Source of the DNA: an uncultured Acidobacteriota bacterium | GTDB lineage: Bacteria > Acidobacteriota > Terriglobia > Bryobacterales > Bryobacteraceae | Direction: 5' to 3' | DNA: 64,000 nucleotides | NCBI GenBank assembly: GCA_902826605.1 | Contig: CADEFM010000007.1 | Coordinates: forward strand, 1 to 64,000 | Part shown: positions 1-8,781 of the stretch, one piece after another | Layout of the letters: the number at the start of each line of letters is the position of its first letter | Position numbering within the stretch: position 1 is the first letter of the stretch | Made by a program: the position numbers and the translations under genes | Notes under the pieces: generated by a model | Database searches by the model: none | What the model was told of the DNA's origin: nothing | Seen by the model: only the letters and a program-made list of their open reading frames with translations

Positions 1-1514
1 ACCTCCCACGTTCCCGCCGATGCGATTTGAGCTATCGATCCGATTTCGACTAGGTTCGGCGGGGGCGGAGGTGGGGCGCTAGACGCTGATTTCCCGTAGA
101 TCGTAATCACTCCCATTGAAGGAATCGAAGTTGTCAAGGTCTCACCAGCTGAGATAGTTTGGTCGCTCGCATTTACGTCGTAGTTGGTTACGCTCGAGTC
201 GTCGGCTCCGGTAGTGTAATAGATCCCGTATGTGCCCGCGGAAAGACCATGAATGCCAAAGCTTCCACCGCCCGACGCTCTTACGATGACAACGGTCTTC
301 CCGTTGGTGTTTTGAAACGCAACGGGGTCAAAAATAGCGTTGCTTGAACTTGCGTCAATCCTCACCGCACCGCCGCGCACGTACTTGAAGTACTGCCGTA
401 AATACTTCGCCCGATTGTTCATGAACAGTTTCGGACTCGACACGGACGCGGTATCCACGCGGAAGTAGGTGCTTCCATTGTCTGTCGTGCCGATTCCCGA
501 AGACACAAATTCCTGCCAGGATGAATTGTTGCCGAGTTTCAAGTCCTGATGCAAATCGGTAGTGCTCGAACCTATGTGTTCACTCATCGCGGTGTTGATG
601 CCAAGCTGGGATGCTCTGTTGGCCATGGCCTGAACCGTGGAAGCGCTGTTCGCACCGTAGCGATGGTAGGAGAGTTCCGACAAGTAAGACATGGCGCTGG
701 CCCCTTGTATCACAGTCACCGCATCGTTGAAATAGGGCAGCGCGTTGGCCATGTTCGTCACCGACGGCATGGAAAACTTTGGCGTGAAACCGGCGGCTTT
801 GAGTTTGTTCCCGGCCTGGACGATGGATTGTCCGATCTGAGTGCCGCGCCAGTAGGCGGTGTTATCCGGCTCTAGCACCGTCTCCCATTGATCGGGCACG
901 ATTCCAAACGCGGTTTTCAAATGATCTGTTGCCGCGAGCATGAACTCTCCGTACTCAGATGGGGAAGTGTGGAGGTACTGGAGTCCAGCGGGACAGCCCG
1001 CGCCGGTCATCTGACTGTAGAAGGCAACGTACTGCAAATTGATGTACAGCTTTTCTCCACGCGCGGCCATGGCTTGTCTGAGTGGCAGCACTACCAGATT
1101 GACCATGCGGTCCAATTCGGAGAAATGAAAACCAGCGGGATTGATGCTATTCGGATCGGCGTTATCGTTTGCCGTCGAATACCGATAACACCGCCACAAA
1201 GCGTTGTTGTACGTCGGTGAACTAAGATCGCCATAACGGGCCCAGTAGTCAACAGAGTTCTCGGCGCCGCTTCGCACTTCCAGGCGAACGCGGTTCATGC
1301 CGAGATCGTTCACTAATCCATCGACCAGCGGGGTCTTGAAGTTTGGATAGGCGGCGTTGAAGGTCGGATGATCCAAGCCGAATTGAGCGACACCCTCCCA
1401 GCCAGCTATAGTTTGATACTGAATCGAAGAATTCAAACTGATTGTATTCGCAGAACTCTGGCCAAAAGTAACCGCAGCCAACAAAGCTGCCGGTATGACT
1501 GCTTTCTTCAACAT
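1..1514 (-). CDS. Secreted clan GH-A-like glycoside hydrolase, C-terminus cut by window edge
   Basis: The reading frame is open from the ATG at 1514 down to base 1, at least 504 residues. It begins with a signal peptide (MLKKAVIPAALLAAVTFGQS). The body looks like a TIM-barrel glycosidase of the GH5/GH30 type. Candidate catalytic glutamates are E215 in VLEPDN (acid/base) and E312 in AMSEH (nucleophile). A beta-sandwich-like segment and a proline-rich linker (PPPPP, about residue 480) follow. The last visible residues, SIAQIASAGTW, match the start of the C-terminal repeat domain of the large protein at 54126-58604, so the missing part is probably that domain. AGGAG lies 11 bases before the chosen ATG; an in-frame ATG at 1541 is an alternative start. 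Substrate is unknown. Family assignment is from motifs only. Confidence 0.7.
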   Translation of the reverse strand, partial: MLKKAVIPAALLAAVTFGQSSANTISLNSSIQYQTIAGWEGVAQFGLDHPTFNAAYPNFKTPLVDGLVNDLGMNRVRLEVRSGAENSVDYWARYGDLSSPTYNNALWRCYRYSTANDNADPNSINPAGFHFSELDRMVNLVVLPLRQAMAARGEKLYINLQYVAFYSQMTGAGCPAGLQYLHTSPSEYGEFMLAATDHLKTAFGIVPDQWETVLEPDNTAYWRGTQIGQSIVQAGNKLKAAGFTPKFSMPSVTNMANALPYFNDAVTVIQGASAMSYLSELSYHRYGANSASTVQAMANRASQLGINTAMSEHIGSSTTDLHQDLKLGNNSSWQEFVSSGIGTTDNGSTYFRVDTASVSSPKLFMNNRAKYLRQYFKYVRGGAVRIDASSSNAIFDPVAFQNTNGKTVVIVRASGGGSFGIHGLSAGTYGIYYTTGADDSSVTNYDVNASDQTISAGETLTTSIPSMGVITIYGKSASSAPPPPPPNLVEIGSIAQIASAGTWE

Positions 1515-1718
1515 CTCTGAGAATACTCCTAATGTTTTCATGCGCCTAGCAACGCGCAATGAACCGATTGCCGAGGACACGTGAAACGGCCTGTCCAATT
1601 GCTTCCCACGAAACTGCAAGGATAAGGAATGAGGTCAACGGGATACAATCTGTTTCACAAAAAATAATCTCCGCTCCAGGGACGATTCGATTGCAAGAAT
1701 CAAGACCTGAGTGGGGGC

Positions 1719-1747
1719 TTGAACCTTACCTCGCGCGGCTGTAAGAT
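1719..1747 (+). promoter_or_regulatory. Candidate sigma70 promoter of cytochrome gene
   Basis: TTGAAC at 1719-1724 and TAAGAT at 1742-1747 are separated by 17 bases. Transcription would start about at the ATG at 1755, which has no visible Shine-Dalgarno sequence, so a leaderless transcript is possible. Inference from sequence only. Confidence 0.3.
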
Positions 1748-1754
1748 TGCACCC

Positions 1755-2486
1755 ATGCACCGGCTCATCGTTCTGCTTCTTGTGTCTCCGTCACTATTCG
1801 CGCAGCAACCGGCAGGCGGCACGCGCCCGGCGACGAAGAACCTGAAATTGTTGGCGCCCAGCGCCGACATTCCCTTTGTCATGCAGAGTTTCACCGAAGC
1901 GCTAGGAGTGCAATGCACCTATTGTCACGTGCAAGGCGATTTCGCGGCCGATACCAATCCCAAAAAGGAAGTGGCGCGCAAGATGATCGCGATGGTACGG
2001 CTGATCGATAGCAGCTTCCCGAGCAGCACTGGAGCTTTCCCCGAGGGATATCACGAAGTGGATTGCAGTACCTGCCACCGGGGAAACATTAAGCCGGAGA
2101 CCAAAGCGCCAAGGAAATATTACAACCGGGCCAATTCAATGGGTGTCCCTCCTCCGGCGCAGGTGCCCGGATCCAGCTTGAAATTGTTACCCGCCGATAC
2201 GCGGGTGCATGGAGCAGATTCGCTTATGGGCGAGTTCCGCGACGCGCTCAACGTGGATTGCGCTTATTGCCACGGCGGCGGAAAAACGCAAGAGGTGGAC
2301 ATCAACCCGCGCAAGGACATCGCCCGTAAAATGATCATGCTGGTGCGCCAGATCAATGCTCAATTCCCCGGTACCGGCGTCTACCCCGTGGGGAATCAAG
2401 CGGTGACCTGTTACACCTGCCATCGCGGCGACACGCACCCGGCCAGCGTCAGCAACCGCCGCTATGACTTGCCGGCGAAGCAGTAG
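1755..2486 (+). CDS. Secreted tetraheme c-type cytochrome
   Basis: This 243-residue exported protein has four CXXCH heme-binding motifs: CTYCH at C54, CSTCH at C104, CAYCH at C169 and CYTCH at C219. The motifs fall into two similar halves, each with one motif followed by a conserved KxxARKMI helix and a second motif. This is the pattern of duplicated cytochromes related to the reaction-centre cytochrome subunit family, common as predicted periplasmic proteins in acidobacteria. A signal peptide (MHRLIVLLLVSPSLFA) supports the ATG at 1755 rather than the upstream in-frame codon at 1719. It lies 3 bases before the lactonase-like gene. The electron-transfer role follows from the heme motifs; its partner is unknown. 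Confidence 0.85.
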   Translation: MHRLIVLLLVSPSLFAQQPAGGTRPATKNLKLLAPSADIPFVMQSFTEALGVQCTYCHVQGDFAADTNPKKEVARKMIAMVRLIDSSFPSSTGAFPEGYHEVDCSTCHRGNIKPETKAPRKYYNRANSMGVPPPAQVPGSSLKLLPADTRVHGADSLMGEFRDALNVDCAYCHGGGKTQEVDINPRKDIARKMIMLVRQINAQFPGTGVYPVGNQAVTCYTCHRGDTHPASVSNRRYDLPAKQ

Positions 2487-2489
2487 CTC

Positions 2490-3743
2490 ATGCATAGAGC
2501 AAAGTTGTTGACATACGCGAGTTGGTTGCCTCTGCTGCTTTCGCTGGCGCCGGGACTCGCCCAAGCGCCCGCGCATGACACTGGCTGCGGCGTACTTTAT
2601 GCTGCCACTGGGGCAACGCTCACCCAATACGATCTGGACGCGGAGACCGCGTCGCTCATTAAGCGCGGCTCCATCAAGCTTCTAGCAAATGTTCAGTACG
2701 CATGGCAGCACCCGTCGCGGAAGTATCTTTACGTTGTGTGGAGCGATGGAGGCGCCAGCAACACGGCTCCTGGAGCCACCACGGTTCCGCGCGGCAAACT
2801 GCATGGCTTGAGCGCGTTCCGCCTTGATGCGCGGTCGGGAGCGTTGCAGCCGGATGGTCCATCCGTTTCTCTGGCATCGCGGCCGATACATGTGAGCACG
2901 GACGCAGCGGGCACTCACGTACTCGTCGCGTATAACGATCCCAGTAGTCTGACCGTGCACCGTTTGAACGCCGACGGCACTCTTGGCGCTCAAGTGAAGC
3001 AACCGCCCATGCTGGATACGGGAATTTACGCACACCATGTGCGCGTGGACGCCTCAAACAACACCGTGATGCTGGTGACTCGCGGCAATGGCCCCACAAA
3101 GGACAAGCCCGAGGATCGCGGCGCGGTGAAGGTTTTCAGCTATGCCGATGGCATCCTGAAGAATCTGGCCTCCATTGCGCCCAACGGAGGCATGAACTTT
3201 CAGCCTCGTCATTTGGATTTCCATCCATCGAAGCCGTGGGTCTACCTTTCGCTGGAGCGCCAGCGCAAGCTGCAAGTGTATCGGATGAATAAAGGATCGC
3301 TGGACGCGACGCCCCTTTTTACCAAGGACAGCCTTGCCGACCCGGGCCGCAAGACTCTGCGGCAAAACGCCGGAACGGTGCACGTGCATCCGAACGGGAG
3401 GTTCGTATACCAGGCCAATCGCTCCGCCGCTACGGACGCGAACGGAAAAGCGATCGACGGAGGCGGCGAGAACAGCATTGCCGTTTACTCTATCAACCAG
3501 CAAACCGGCGAACCCAGGTTAATTCAAAACGCGGATACACACGGCGCGGAACCACGAACATTTTCGCTCGATCCCAGCGCGCGCATTCTGATCGCGGGGA
3601 ATCAGACCGCCTTGGCAACAATCCCCGCGAACTTAGCCGTGTTTCGCGTGCGGAACGACGGGAAACTGGATTTCGTACGCAAGTACGATGCCGAGGCTGG
3701 CACGGGGAGCCTGTTCTGGATGGGTATCGTTCCGCTGCCCTGA
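2490..3743 (+). CDS. Secreted lactonase-family beta-propeller protein
   Basis: This 417-residue protein has a signal peptide ending near LAPGLAQA. It then shows repeated blade-like segments of the 6-phosphogluconolactonase-like family: YVVWSDGG, LSAFRLDARSGALQP, HVHPNGRFVYQANR and IAVYSINQQTG. The family name implies sugar lactone hydrolysis, but secreted members are mostly uncharacterised, and here the export signal argues against a role in the cytosolic pentose phosphate pathway. The gene starts 3 bases after the cytochrome stop codon, so the two are probably cotranscribed. Fold assignment is good; substrate is unknown. Confidence 0.75.
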   Translation: MHRAKLLTYASWLPLLLSLAPGLAQAPAHDTGCGVLYAATGATLTQYDLDAETASLIKRGSIKLLANVQYAWQHPSRKYLYVVWSDGGASNTAPGATTVPRGKLHGLSAFRLDARSGALQPDGPSVSLASRPIHVSTDAAGTHVLVAYNDPSSLTVHRLNADGTLGAQVKQPPMLDTGIYAHHVRVDASNNTVMLVTRGNGPTKDKPEDRGAVKVFSYADGILKNLASIAPNGGMNFQPRHLDFHPSKPWVYLSLERQRKLQVYRMNKGSLDATPLFTKDSLADPGRKTLRQNAGTVHVHPNGRFVYQANRSAATDANGKAIDGGGENSIAVYSINQQTGEPRLIQNADTHGAEPRTFSLDPSARILIAGNQTALATIPANLAVFRVRNDGKLDFVRKYDAEAGTGSLFWMGIVPLP

Positions 3744-3894
3744 TCCCACCATCCCTATCCCCTTCAATCCACGTTGGAAAAAACGACGCCAGCCATAGGG
3801 CGATGGCCGTTACCTTTCCCCCTCCGCTCCGTCCATATAGGTGGTGCATCCGCAGAGGAAAGCCGTTCCGCTGGAAGGCGGTTACCGGGCGAGC

Positions 3895-4473
3895 ATGGAT
3901 GCCGCTGACGAAACGGAGCTAATCCGGGCCGCGCAAGCGGGGGATAAGGACGCGTTTGAGCAGCTGATCCGCGCGCACGATCAAAGTGTGCTCAGGCTCG
4001 CCATGAACCTGCTGCGCTCCCCTGACGATGCCCGCGATATTTATCAGGAAACGTTTATGCGCGCGTTCCGCAATCTGCCGGGCTTCCGGTTCGATTGCAG
4101 TTTTCACACATGGCTGTACCGGATCGCGACGAACTTGTGTCTGGATCAGATGCGCAAGAAGAAAGTCCGCCGCGAGGAATCGGCAGTTGTCGCCACTCAC
4201 GAAGGCGAGATCGACCGGATGGATTCCTTCACCGAAGAACGCGCGGAAACCGATCCGCAGCGGAGCCTGTTCAGCGGCCAGGTCCGGCGGCGTGTGAAGG
4301 AAACGCTGGCGCGGCTGACGCCGCGCGAGAGGATGGTTTTCGAGTTGCGGCATTTTGACGGAATGCGCTTGCGGAATATCGGTGAAGCGCTGGGCACCAG
4401 CGAAGAGGCCGCGAAGAATTGTCTGTTCCGGGCCACGCAGAAAATGCGGGCTGCCCTGGGAGATTTTGTATGA
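3895..4473 (+). CDS. ECF-type RNA polymerase sigma factor
   Basis: The protein has region 2 (DKDAFEQLIRAHDQSVLRLA, then DARDIYQETFMRAFRNLPGF) and region 4 with a helix-turn-helix (LTPRERMVFELRHFDGMRLR through EEAAKNCLFRATQKMR). These are standard for extracytoplasmic-function sigma factors of about 190 residues. I chose the ATG at 3895 (192 residues) because the protein then starts just before region 2; an in-frame GTG at 3841 would add 18 residues. Its stop overlaps the ATG of the next gene by four bases (ATGA), a zinc-finger protein that is the likely anti-sigma factor. Region 2-4 linker residues 95-125 are rich in charged residues. Confidence 0.88.
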   Translation: MDAADETELIRAAQAGDKDAFEQLIRAHDQSVLRLAMNLLRSPDDARDIYQETFMRAFRNLPGFRFDCSFHTWLYRIATNLCLDQMRKKKVRREESAVVATHEGEIDRMDSFTEERAETDPQRSLFSGQVRRRVKETLARLTPRERMVFELRHFDGMRLRNIGEALGTSEEAAKNCLFRATQKMRAALGDFV

Positions 4474-5417
4474 AAGAACCTGAAGCAATCTGCACCGGCG
4501 TACGCGAACAATTCGCGCTGCTTTTATACGGTGAACTGAATTTCGACGAAGAGGAACGCGTGGAAACCCACTTGGATAGCTGCGCGGACTGTCGTACGGC
4601 GCTGGAACGGCAGCGATCGCTGCATGCGGTCGCAGACGCTGCAGCCGTGACGCCTTCGCCCGCGCTGCTGGCTAGCTGCCGGGAAAACCTGGCGGCTGCG
4701 CTGAGACCCGCCGAATCCAGACCTGTAACCGGATGGTGGCGGCAATTTATAGAAAGCTTTCGACAAAGCCGTTGGCGTCCGGTACTGCGTCCGGCCGGCG
4801 CATTCGCGATGCTCGCAGTCGGGTTCCTGGGCGCCCAGTTCGTGCCTGCCCCCCGTTTGGGCGGCTCATACGAGTCCATGAATCTTGCCGATTTCTCCGG
4901 ATCGCGCGTGCGGAATGTTTCCGCACAACAGGACGGACGGGTGCAAATCGTATTGGACGAAACGCGCCAACGTACCATTCAGGGAAGCGTCAATGACGAA
5001 GCCATCCGCACGCTCCTGATGGCGGCATCGAAGGAAGCAGCCGATCCCGAGCTGCGAGCCGGTACCGTGGCGATATTGGTGAGTGGTGCGCGTTCCGCCG
5101 AGGTGCGCAATGCATTGATGTTCGCTTTGAAAAATGACCGAAGTGGTGACGTGCGCGCCAAGGCGATGGACGGATTGCAGCCCTACTCCGGGGATCACGC
5201 CGTGCAGGGTGCGCTCGCACAGGTGCTGTTGCGCGACACCGACCGCGGCATGCGCAGCCGCGCCATCGATTTGCTGGCCGGGCGGGAACAGCGAGAATTG
5301 GATCCTGAAACCGTGGGCGCATTGCAGGAATTGATGGAACGCGAACAGGACGCTTATGTGCGCAATCGTGGATTGCGCGTGTTGCAGGCCGTGAATGCGT
5401 CGGGCGGAATTTATTAA
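4470..5417 (+). CDS. Zinc-finger anti-sigma factor fused to HEAT-repeat domain
   Basis: This 315-residue protein starts at ATG 4470, overlapping the sigma gene by four bases. Residues 25-50 carry the anti-sigma zinc-finger signature H-x3-C-x2-C (THLDSCADC). One hydrophobic segment (AGAFAMLAVGFLGAQFV, about residues 110-130) can cross the membrane. The C-terminal 150 residues contain helical HEAT-like repeats (LRAGTVAILVSGARSAEVRN; VRAKAMDGLQPYSGDHAVQG; MRSRAIDLLAGREQ). Known anti-sigma factors of this type hold their sigma partner with the zinc-finger domain. The HEAT part, presumably outside the membrane, may sense a protein signal; this is inference. The PDZ gene follows 8 bases later. Confidence 0.8.
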   Translation: MKEPEAICTGVREQFALLLYGELNFDEEERVETHLDSCADCRTALERQRSLHAVADAAAVTPSPALLASCRENLAAALRPAESRPVTGWWRQFIESFRQSRWRPVLRPAGAFAMLAVGFLGAQFVPAPRLGGSYESMNLADFSGSRVRNVSAQQDGRVQIVLDETRQRTIQGSVNDEAIRTLLMAASKEAADPELRAGTVAILVSGARSAEVRNALMFALKNDRSGDVRAKAMDGLQPYSGDHAVQGALAQVLLRDTDRGMRSRAIDLLAGREQRELDPETVGALQELMEREQDAYVRNRGLRVLQAVNASGGIY

Positions 5418-5425
5418 GAGGCTTT

Positions 5426-6259
5426 ATGAAGAGCTGGAACAAGAACATCTGGTTGGCCGCGGCCAGCATCGCCGTGCTGATACTTCCGTTACACCTGTCC
5501 GCGCAGACACCGGCCCCAGCGCCGCCCGCTCCTCCCGCGCGAGTGCTGCAAGTTCGCGGCGGATACCTGGGCGTCGGCATTCAAGAAATCACTGCGGAGC
5601 GCGCCAAGGCATTGCGTCTGCCGGAAGAATCCGGCGTGGAGGTAACCCGTGTCAGTTCCGAAAGTCCCGCCGAGAAGGCAGGCATCCTGGCAGGAGATGT
5701 AATCCTGCAATACAACGGCATGAAAGTGGAAGGGATCGAGCAACTCACGCGTCTGGTGCGCGAGACGCCCGGCGGACGCGAGGTGAGAATCGATATTTCC
5801 CGCAACGGAGTTTCGCAATCGGTCACTGCCAGAATCGGCGCCAATCCGGCCGCGCGCTTTCTGGGCGACGGGTTCAACTTCAACATGCCCGACGTGCCCC
5901 GCATCATTCAAGGCGTTCGAAGCCCCATGCTGGGCATCGAAGCCGAGCCTCTGGAGGGCCAACTGGCCCAGTATTTCGGTGTGACCGAAGGCGTGCTGGT
6001 ACGCTCGGTGGTCAAGGATTCCAGCGCCGAGAAATCGGGCATCCGCGCGGGCGACGTGATTCTGAAAGTGGATGACGCCAAGGTCGGAACACCGGCGGAG
6101 ATCACCAAGCGCCTGCGTCCACTGACAGGGCGGAGCATTGCGCTCACACTGATGCGCGAAAAAAGGGAAATGGCGGTGACCGTTACGGTCGAGGCCCCCA
6201 GTGGTTCCAGCCCGTTTGGCCGCGCGCGGCGCTCGGAATTCCTGCTTTCCGACGAGTAG
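5426..6259 (+). CDS. Exported two-PDZ-domain protein
   Basis: This 277-residue protein has a signal peptide (MKSWNKNIWLAAASIAVLIL) and two PDZ domains. The first (about residues 45-125) contains GYLGVGIQEI and AGDVILQYNGMKVEG. The second (about 160-255) contains MLGIEAEPLEG and AGDVILKVDDAKVG. These resemble the PDZ pair of DegP/HtrA proteases, but there is no serine-protease domain, so it probably binds unfolded protein ends without cutting them. A good Shine-Dalgarno (AAGAGG) precedes ATG 5426. Position after the ECF sigma/anti-sigma pair suggests an envelope-stress role. It ends one base before the convergent FliA-type sigma gene. Confidence 0.82.
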   Translation: MKSWNKNIWLAAASIAVLILPLHLSAQTPAPAPPAPPARVLQVRGGYLGVGIQEITAERAKALRLPEESGVEVTRVSSESPAEKAGILAGDVILQYNGMKVEGIEQLTRLVRETPGGREVRIDISRNGVSQSVTARIGANPAARFLGDGFNFNMPDVPRIIQGVRSPMLGIEAEPLEGQLAQYFGVTEGVLVRSVVKDSSAEKSGIRAGDVILKVDDAKVGTPAEITKRLRPLTGRSIALTLMREKREMAVTVTVEAPSGSSPFGRARRSEFLLSDE

Positions 6260-6260
6260 C

Positions 6261-7076
6261 TTACACTCCGCGGGGATTGGGCCAGCGTTTTTCCATGTAG
6301 GCACGTAACCGCAGAATCGCCTGGGACTTGAGCTGCGAGATACGCGATTCATGCAAGCGCATGATTTTCGATATCTCACGCAGCGTCAATTCTTCGTGAT
6401 AATACAGTCCCAGCACCATCTTTTCCGGGTCTGGCATTTTCCCGATCGCCTCGGCCAGCAACTTTCGGAGTTCGCTTTGTTCCAGCAAACGCGAAGGCCA
6501 CGCTTCTTCATCGTCGGCGATGTATTGCAGCAGGTCGCGATTTTCCGGATCCGGCGACGAGTTTTCCAGGCTTCCCAAGTTCAGCCCGCGAATTTCGACC
6601 AGCCATTCATGGTATTCCTCGAGCCCCAAGCCCAGTTGCACGGCGATCTCGTCTTCGGTAGGAGAACGGTGCAGGCGCTGTTCCACCACCGAGATCGCTG
6701 CTTCAATCTGCTTCGACCGCCGGCGTTGCTGACGCGGAGCCCAATCCAACCCCCGCAGGCTATCCAGAATCGCACCCCGAATCTTATATTCCGCGTAGGT
6801 CTTCAACTTGACGTTGTGGGACGAATCGAAACGGTCGATGGCGGAGATCAATCCCACGGTGCCCGTGGAAATCAGATCGTCCAGACTAACGCTTTCCGGC
6901 AACCGCTCATGGATCCGCCGCGCGATCAGACGAACCTGCGGAAGATGATCCAGAATCAGCTTTCCTCGCTCTTCATCGGCGAGCAGGGCAGCGGCCTGCG
7001 CGGCGTACACATCCGGATCGGTTGCCGTGTTCGCTACGTGCGTCACTCCGTTCACTCTCTGCGGGGCGGGTTTCAT
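6261..7076 (-). CDS. FliA/WhiG-family alternative sigma factor
   Basis: This 271-residue sigma factor has region 2 (LIARRIHERLPESVSLDDLI, then FDSSHNVKLKTYAEYKIRGA and ILDSLRGLDWAPRQQRR), region 3 (RSPTEDEIAVQLGLGLEEYH) and region 4 (MVLGLYYHEELTLREISKIM, then LHESRISQLKSQAI). The RGAILDSLR-DWAPR signature is typical of the sigma28 FliA/WhiG/SigD group. I placed the start at ATG 7076; an upstream in-frame extension to 7202 looks non-coding. No flagellar or chemotaxis gene is in the window, so its regulon is unknown. It converges on the PDZ gene with a one-base gap. Confidence 0.85.
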   Translation of the reverse strand: MKPAPQRVNGVTHVANTATDPDVYAAQAAALLADEERGKLILDHLPQVRLIARRIHERLPESVSLDDLISTGTVGLISAIDRFDSSHNVKLKTYAEYKIRGAILDSLRGLDWAPRQQRRRSKQIEAAISVVEQRLHRSPTEDEIAVQLGLGLEEYHEWLVEIRGLNLGSLENSSPDPENRDLLQYIADDEEAWPSRLLEQSELRKLLAEAIGKMPDPEKMVLGLYYHEELTLREISKIMRLHESRISQLKSQAILRLRAYMEKRWPNPRGV

Positions 7077-7863
7077 GACGTTGGTCCGTTGTGGCTGAAT
7101 TTGCGACTGCCGGTCAGCACGAGCGTCCAATGGGTAGCGGTTTCCACAAGTTCCGAGACGAATATGGCACACCATCGGCGATCCCTTCCCAAGCGAGTCC
7201 AACTTCGACCGGCACCAGTTCCACTTTGAGAACCATTTCGAGATTTTCCGTTGCCTTCACAGCAACAACCAATACTGCCGTGGCCACACTTGCAGCGGGC
7301 GTAATACGCAACCGCCGTCTGGCCAGCAGTGTCTGGATCACGCAGACCAGTGATCGCAAGAATGAAAGCATTGCGATCCCGCAACGGCCCGGCAGCGCCC
7401 CGGACGCCTTCTGACGTGCGGGTTCTCCGCGTATACGGTTCGGGCAAGAGAGGTGCCTGGAGGTTAATCGTAGAGGAGGAAGCCATTCGGGCAAGAGAAG
7501 AAGCATGTCGCGCACCGCCAAGTGCAGATGGGCGCTCAGATCAATCCGTGGTTCTTTCAGTGGGAACTAAGTATGCGGAAAACAACGGTGCAGCCTACCC
7601 GGATTTGCAGCCACAGGCGAATCGCCCTTGGCGGCATAGGCAGACACGGTCTTCGTTAAGATTCCAGCGGGATTGGTCCTGGACGAGGTATCGACTTTCA
7701 TCAAGATCTAAAGTCCAATGTCGTATTAGACGTCACGTTGTGTCGGAGAAGGCGAAACTCTCGTGGAACAGAGGTTCGAAGGTTCTCTGAAGTTGGCAGC
7801 GCAAAGCGACCCGAAGTGGTGGTGCGCCAGTAACCTAAGGAAGTGCCGCAAACCCCCACAAGC
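7077..7863. other. Long intergenic stretch without a confident gene
   Basis: About 790 bases with no recognisable gene. Open frames exist on both strands (plus 7091-7414 and 7329-7790; minus 7114-7521), but none has a recognised family, good start or protein-like composition, and they overlap each other. The part from about 7540 to 7860 looks like degraded coding sequence, with frames repeatedly closed by stops. I can assign no function. Confidence 0.4.
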
Positions 7864-7891
7864 TTGACTTTGCCCGCGCCACTATTCTAAT
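7864..7891 (+). promoter_or_regulatory. Candidate sigma70 promoter for rsbW-like/STAS operon
   Basis: TTGACT at 7864-7869, a 16-base spacer and TCTAAT at 7886-7891 match the -35 and -10 consensus at five of six positions each. Transcription would start near 7898, giving a leader of about 45 bases before ATG 7942. Confidence 0.5.
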
Positions 7892-7941
7892 GTAACGATT
7901 CGACTTGTTTGCGCCGAACCCGCGTGGAACCATATCGATTT

Positions 7942-8400
7942 ATGGCCGATCAACAAACGCAACCGCACACTCTGGAGCAGGTGTTTGAATCGGAACTGGA
8001 AAGCGTGGACAGCGCTGAAGAAACCGTGGTGGCTGAAGCGGCGCATTTGGGATTTGATGAGGACGACCTGCACAGGATCGGCATTTCCGTGCGCGAGTGC
8101 ATGGTAAATGCGGTGGTGCACGGCAATCGTTATAACGCCCGCAAAAAAGTGCATCTGAAGGTGGAACGGACGCCCGAACAGTTGACCATCTGGATTGGCG
8201 ACGAAGGCGACGGGTTCGATCCCAACGCGGTCCCAGACCCCTTGGCCGGCGAGAATATCATGCGGCACTCCGGCCGCGGCGTCATGCTGATGCAGGCCTT
8301 TATGGACGAGTTTTCGACTTACACCAGGCAGCCGCAAGGCACCGAAGTGAAAATGGTAAAGTACAAACCCAAACGAGCAACTGAAGGAGGCAATTCGTGA
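7942..8400 (+). CDS. RsbW/SpoIIAB-like anti-sigma histidine-kinase-fold ATPase
   Basis: This 152-residue protein has the GHKL ATPase fold of the anti-sigma kinases. The N box is ECMVNAVVHGNRYNA, the G1 box is IGDEGDGFDP, and the G2-like segment is HSGRGVMLMQAFMDEF. Such proteins bind a sigma factor and phosphorylate a serine of their STAS-domain antagonist. The next gene, overlapping by four bases (GTGA), encodes exactly such an antagonist, so this is a partner-switch pair. The nearest sigma gene is the FliA-type one at 6261-7076; a link is possible but not shown. ATG 7942 was preferred over an in-frame TTG at 7909. Confidence 0.88.
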   Translation: MADQQTQPHTLEQVFESELESVDSAEETVVAEAAHLGFDEDDLHRIGISVRECMVNAVVHGNRYNARKKVHLKVERTPEQLTIWIGDEGDGFDPNAVPDPLAGENIMRHSGRGVMLMQAFMDEFSTYTRQPQGTEVKMVKYKPKRATEGGNS

Positions 8401-8741
8401 GTGTCAAAATGACCACCAGACAGGTGGGTGATGTGACGGTTGTAGACGCGGCGGGCCGCATTACTCTGGGAGAGGCCGCCAGCACGTTCCGGGATACGAT
8501 TCGCGATCTGGCCGCCAGCGGGCACAAGAAGATGCTGCTCAATCTGGCGGAGATATCTTATATTGATAGCTCCGGGATCGGCGAACTCGTTTCCGGCTTC
8601 ACAACCGTGGCCAACCAGGGAGGTTCCGTGAAGCTTCTGAACCTGACAAAACGTGTGCAGGACTTGCTGCAAATTACCAAGTTGTACACTGTTTTCGAGG
8701 TTTTCGACGACGAAGCGAAGGGTGTCAGCAGCTTTAAGTAG
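8397..8741 (+). CDS. STAS-domain anti-sigma factor antagonist
   Basis: This 114-residue single STAS-domain protein belongs to the SpoIIAA/RsbV family. The phosphorylation loop reads YIDSSGIGEL, with S58 equivalent to the serine that is phosphorylated in SpoIIAA. The start is GTG 8397, overlapping the upstream kinase stop, with a perfect AAGGAGG six bases upstream, which settles the start. In this family the dephosphorylated form binds the RsbW-like kinase and frees its sigma factor. Length is normal for the family. Confidence 0.9.
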   Translation: MSVKMTTRQVGDVTVVDAAGRITLGEAASTFRDTIRDLAASGHKKMLLNLAEISYIDSSGIGELVSGFTTVANQGGSVKLLNLTKRVQDLLQITKLYTVFEVFDDEAKGVSSFK

Positions 8742-8781
8742 CCTTGGGGGCTTCGTCGGCTTCGTGTCTGAAATTTGCGTC

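Noticed and set aside
7091..7790. Possible genes in the 7.1-7.8 kb gap
   Set aside because: Competing frames on both strands, weak starts and no recognisable motif.
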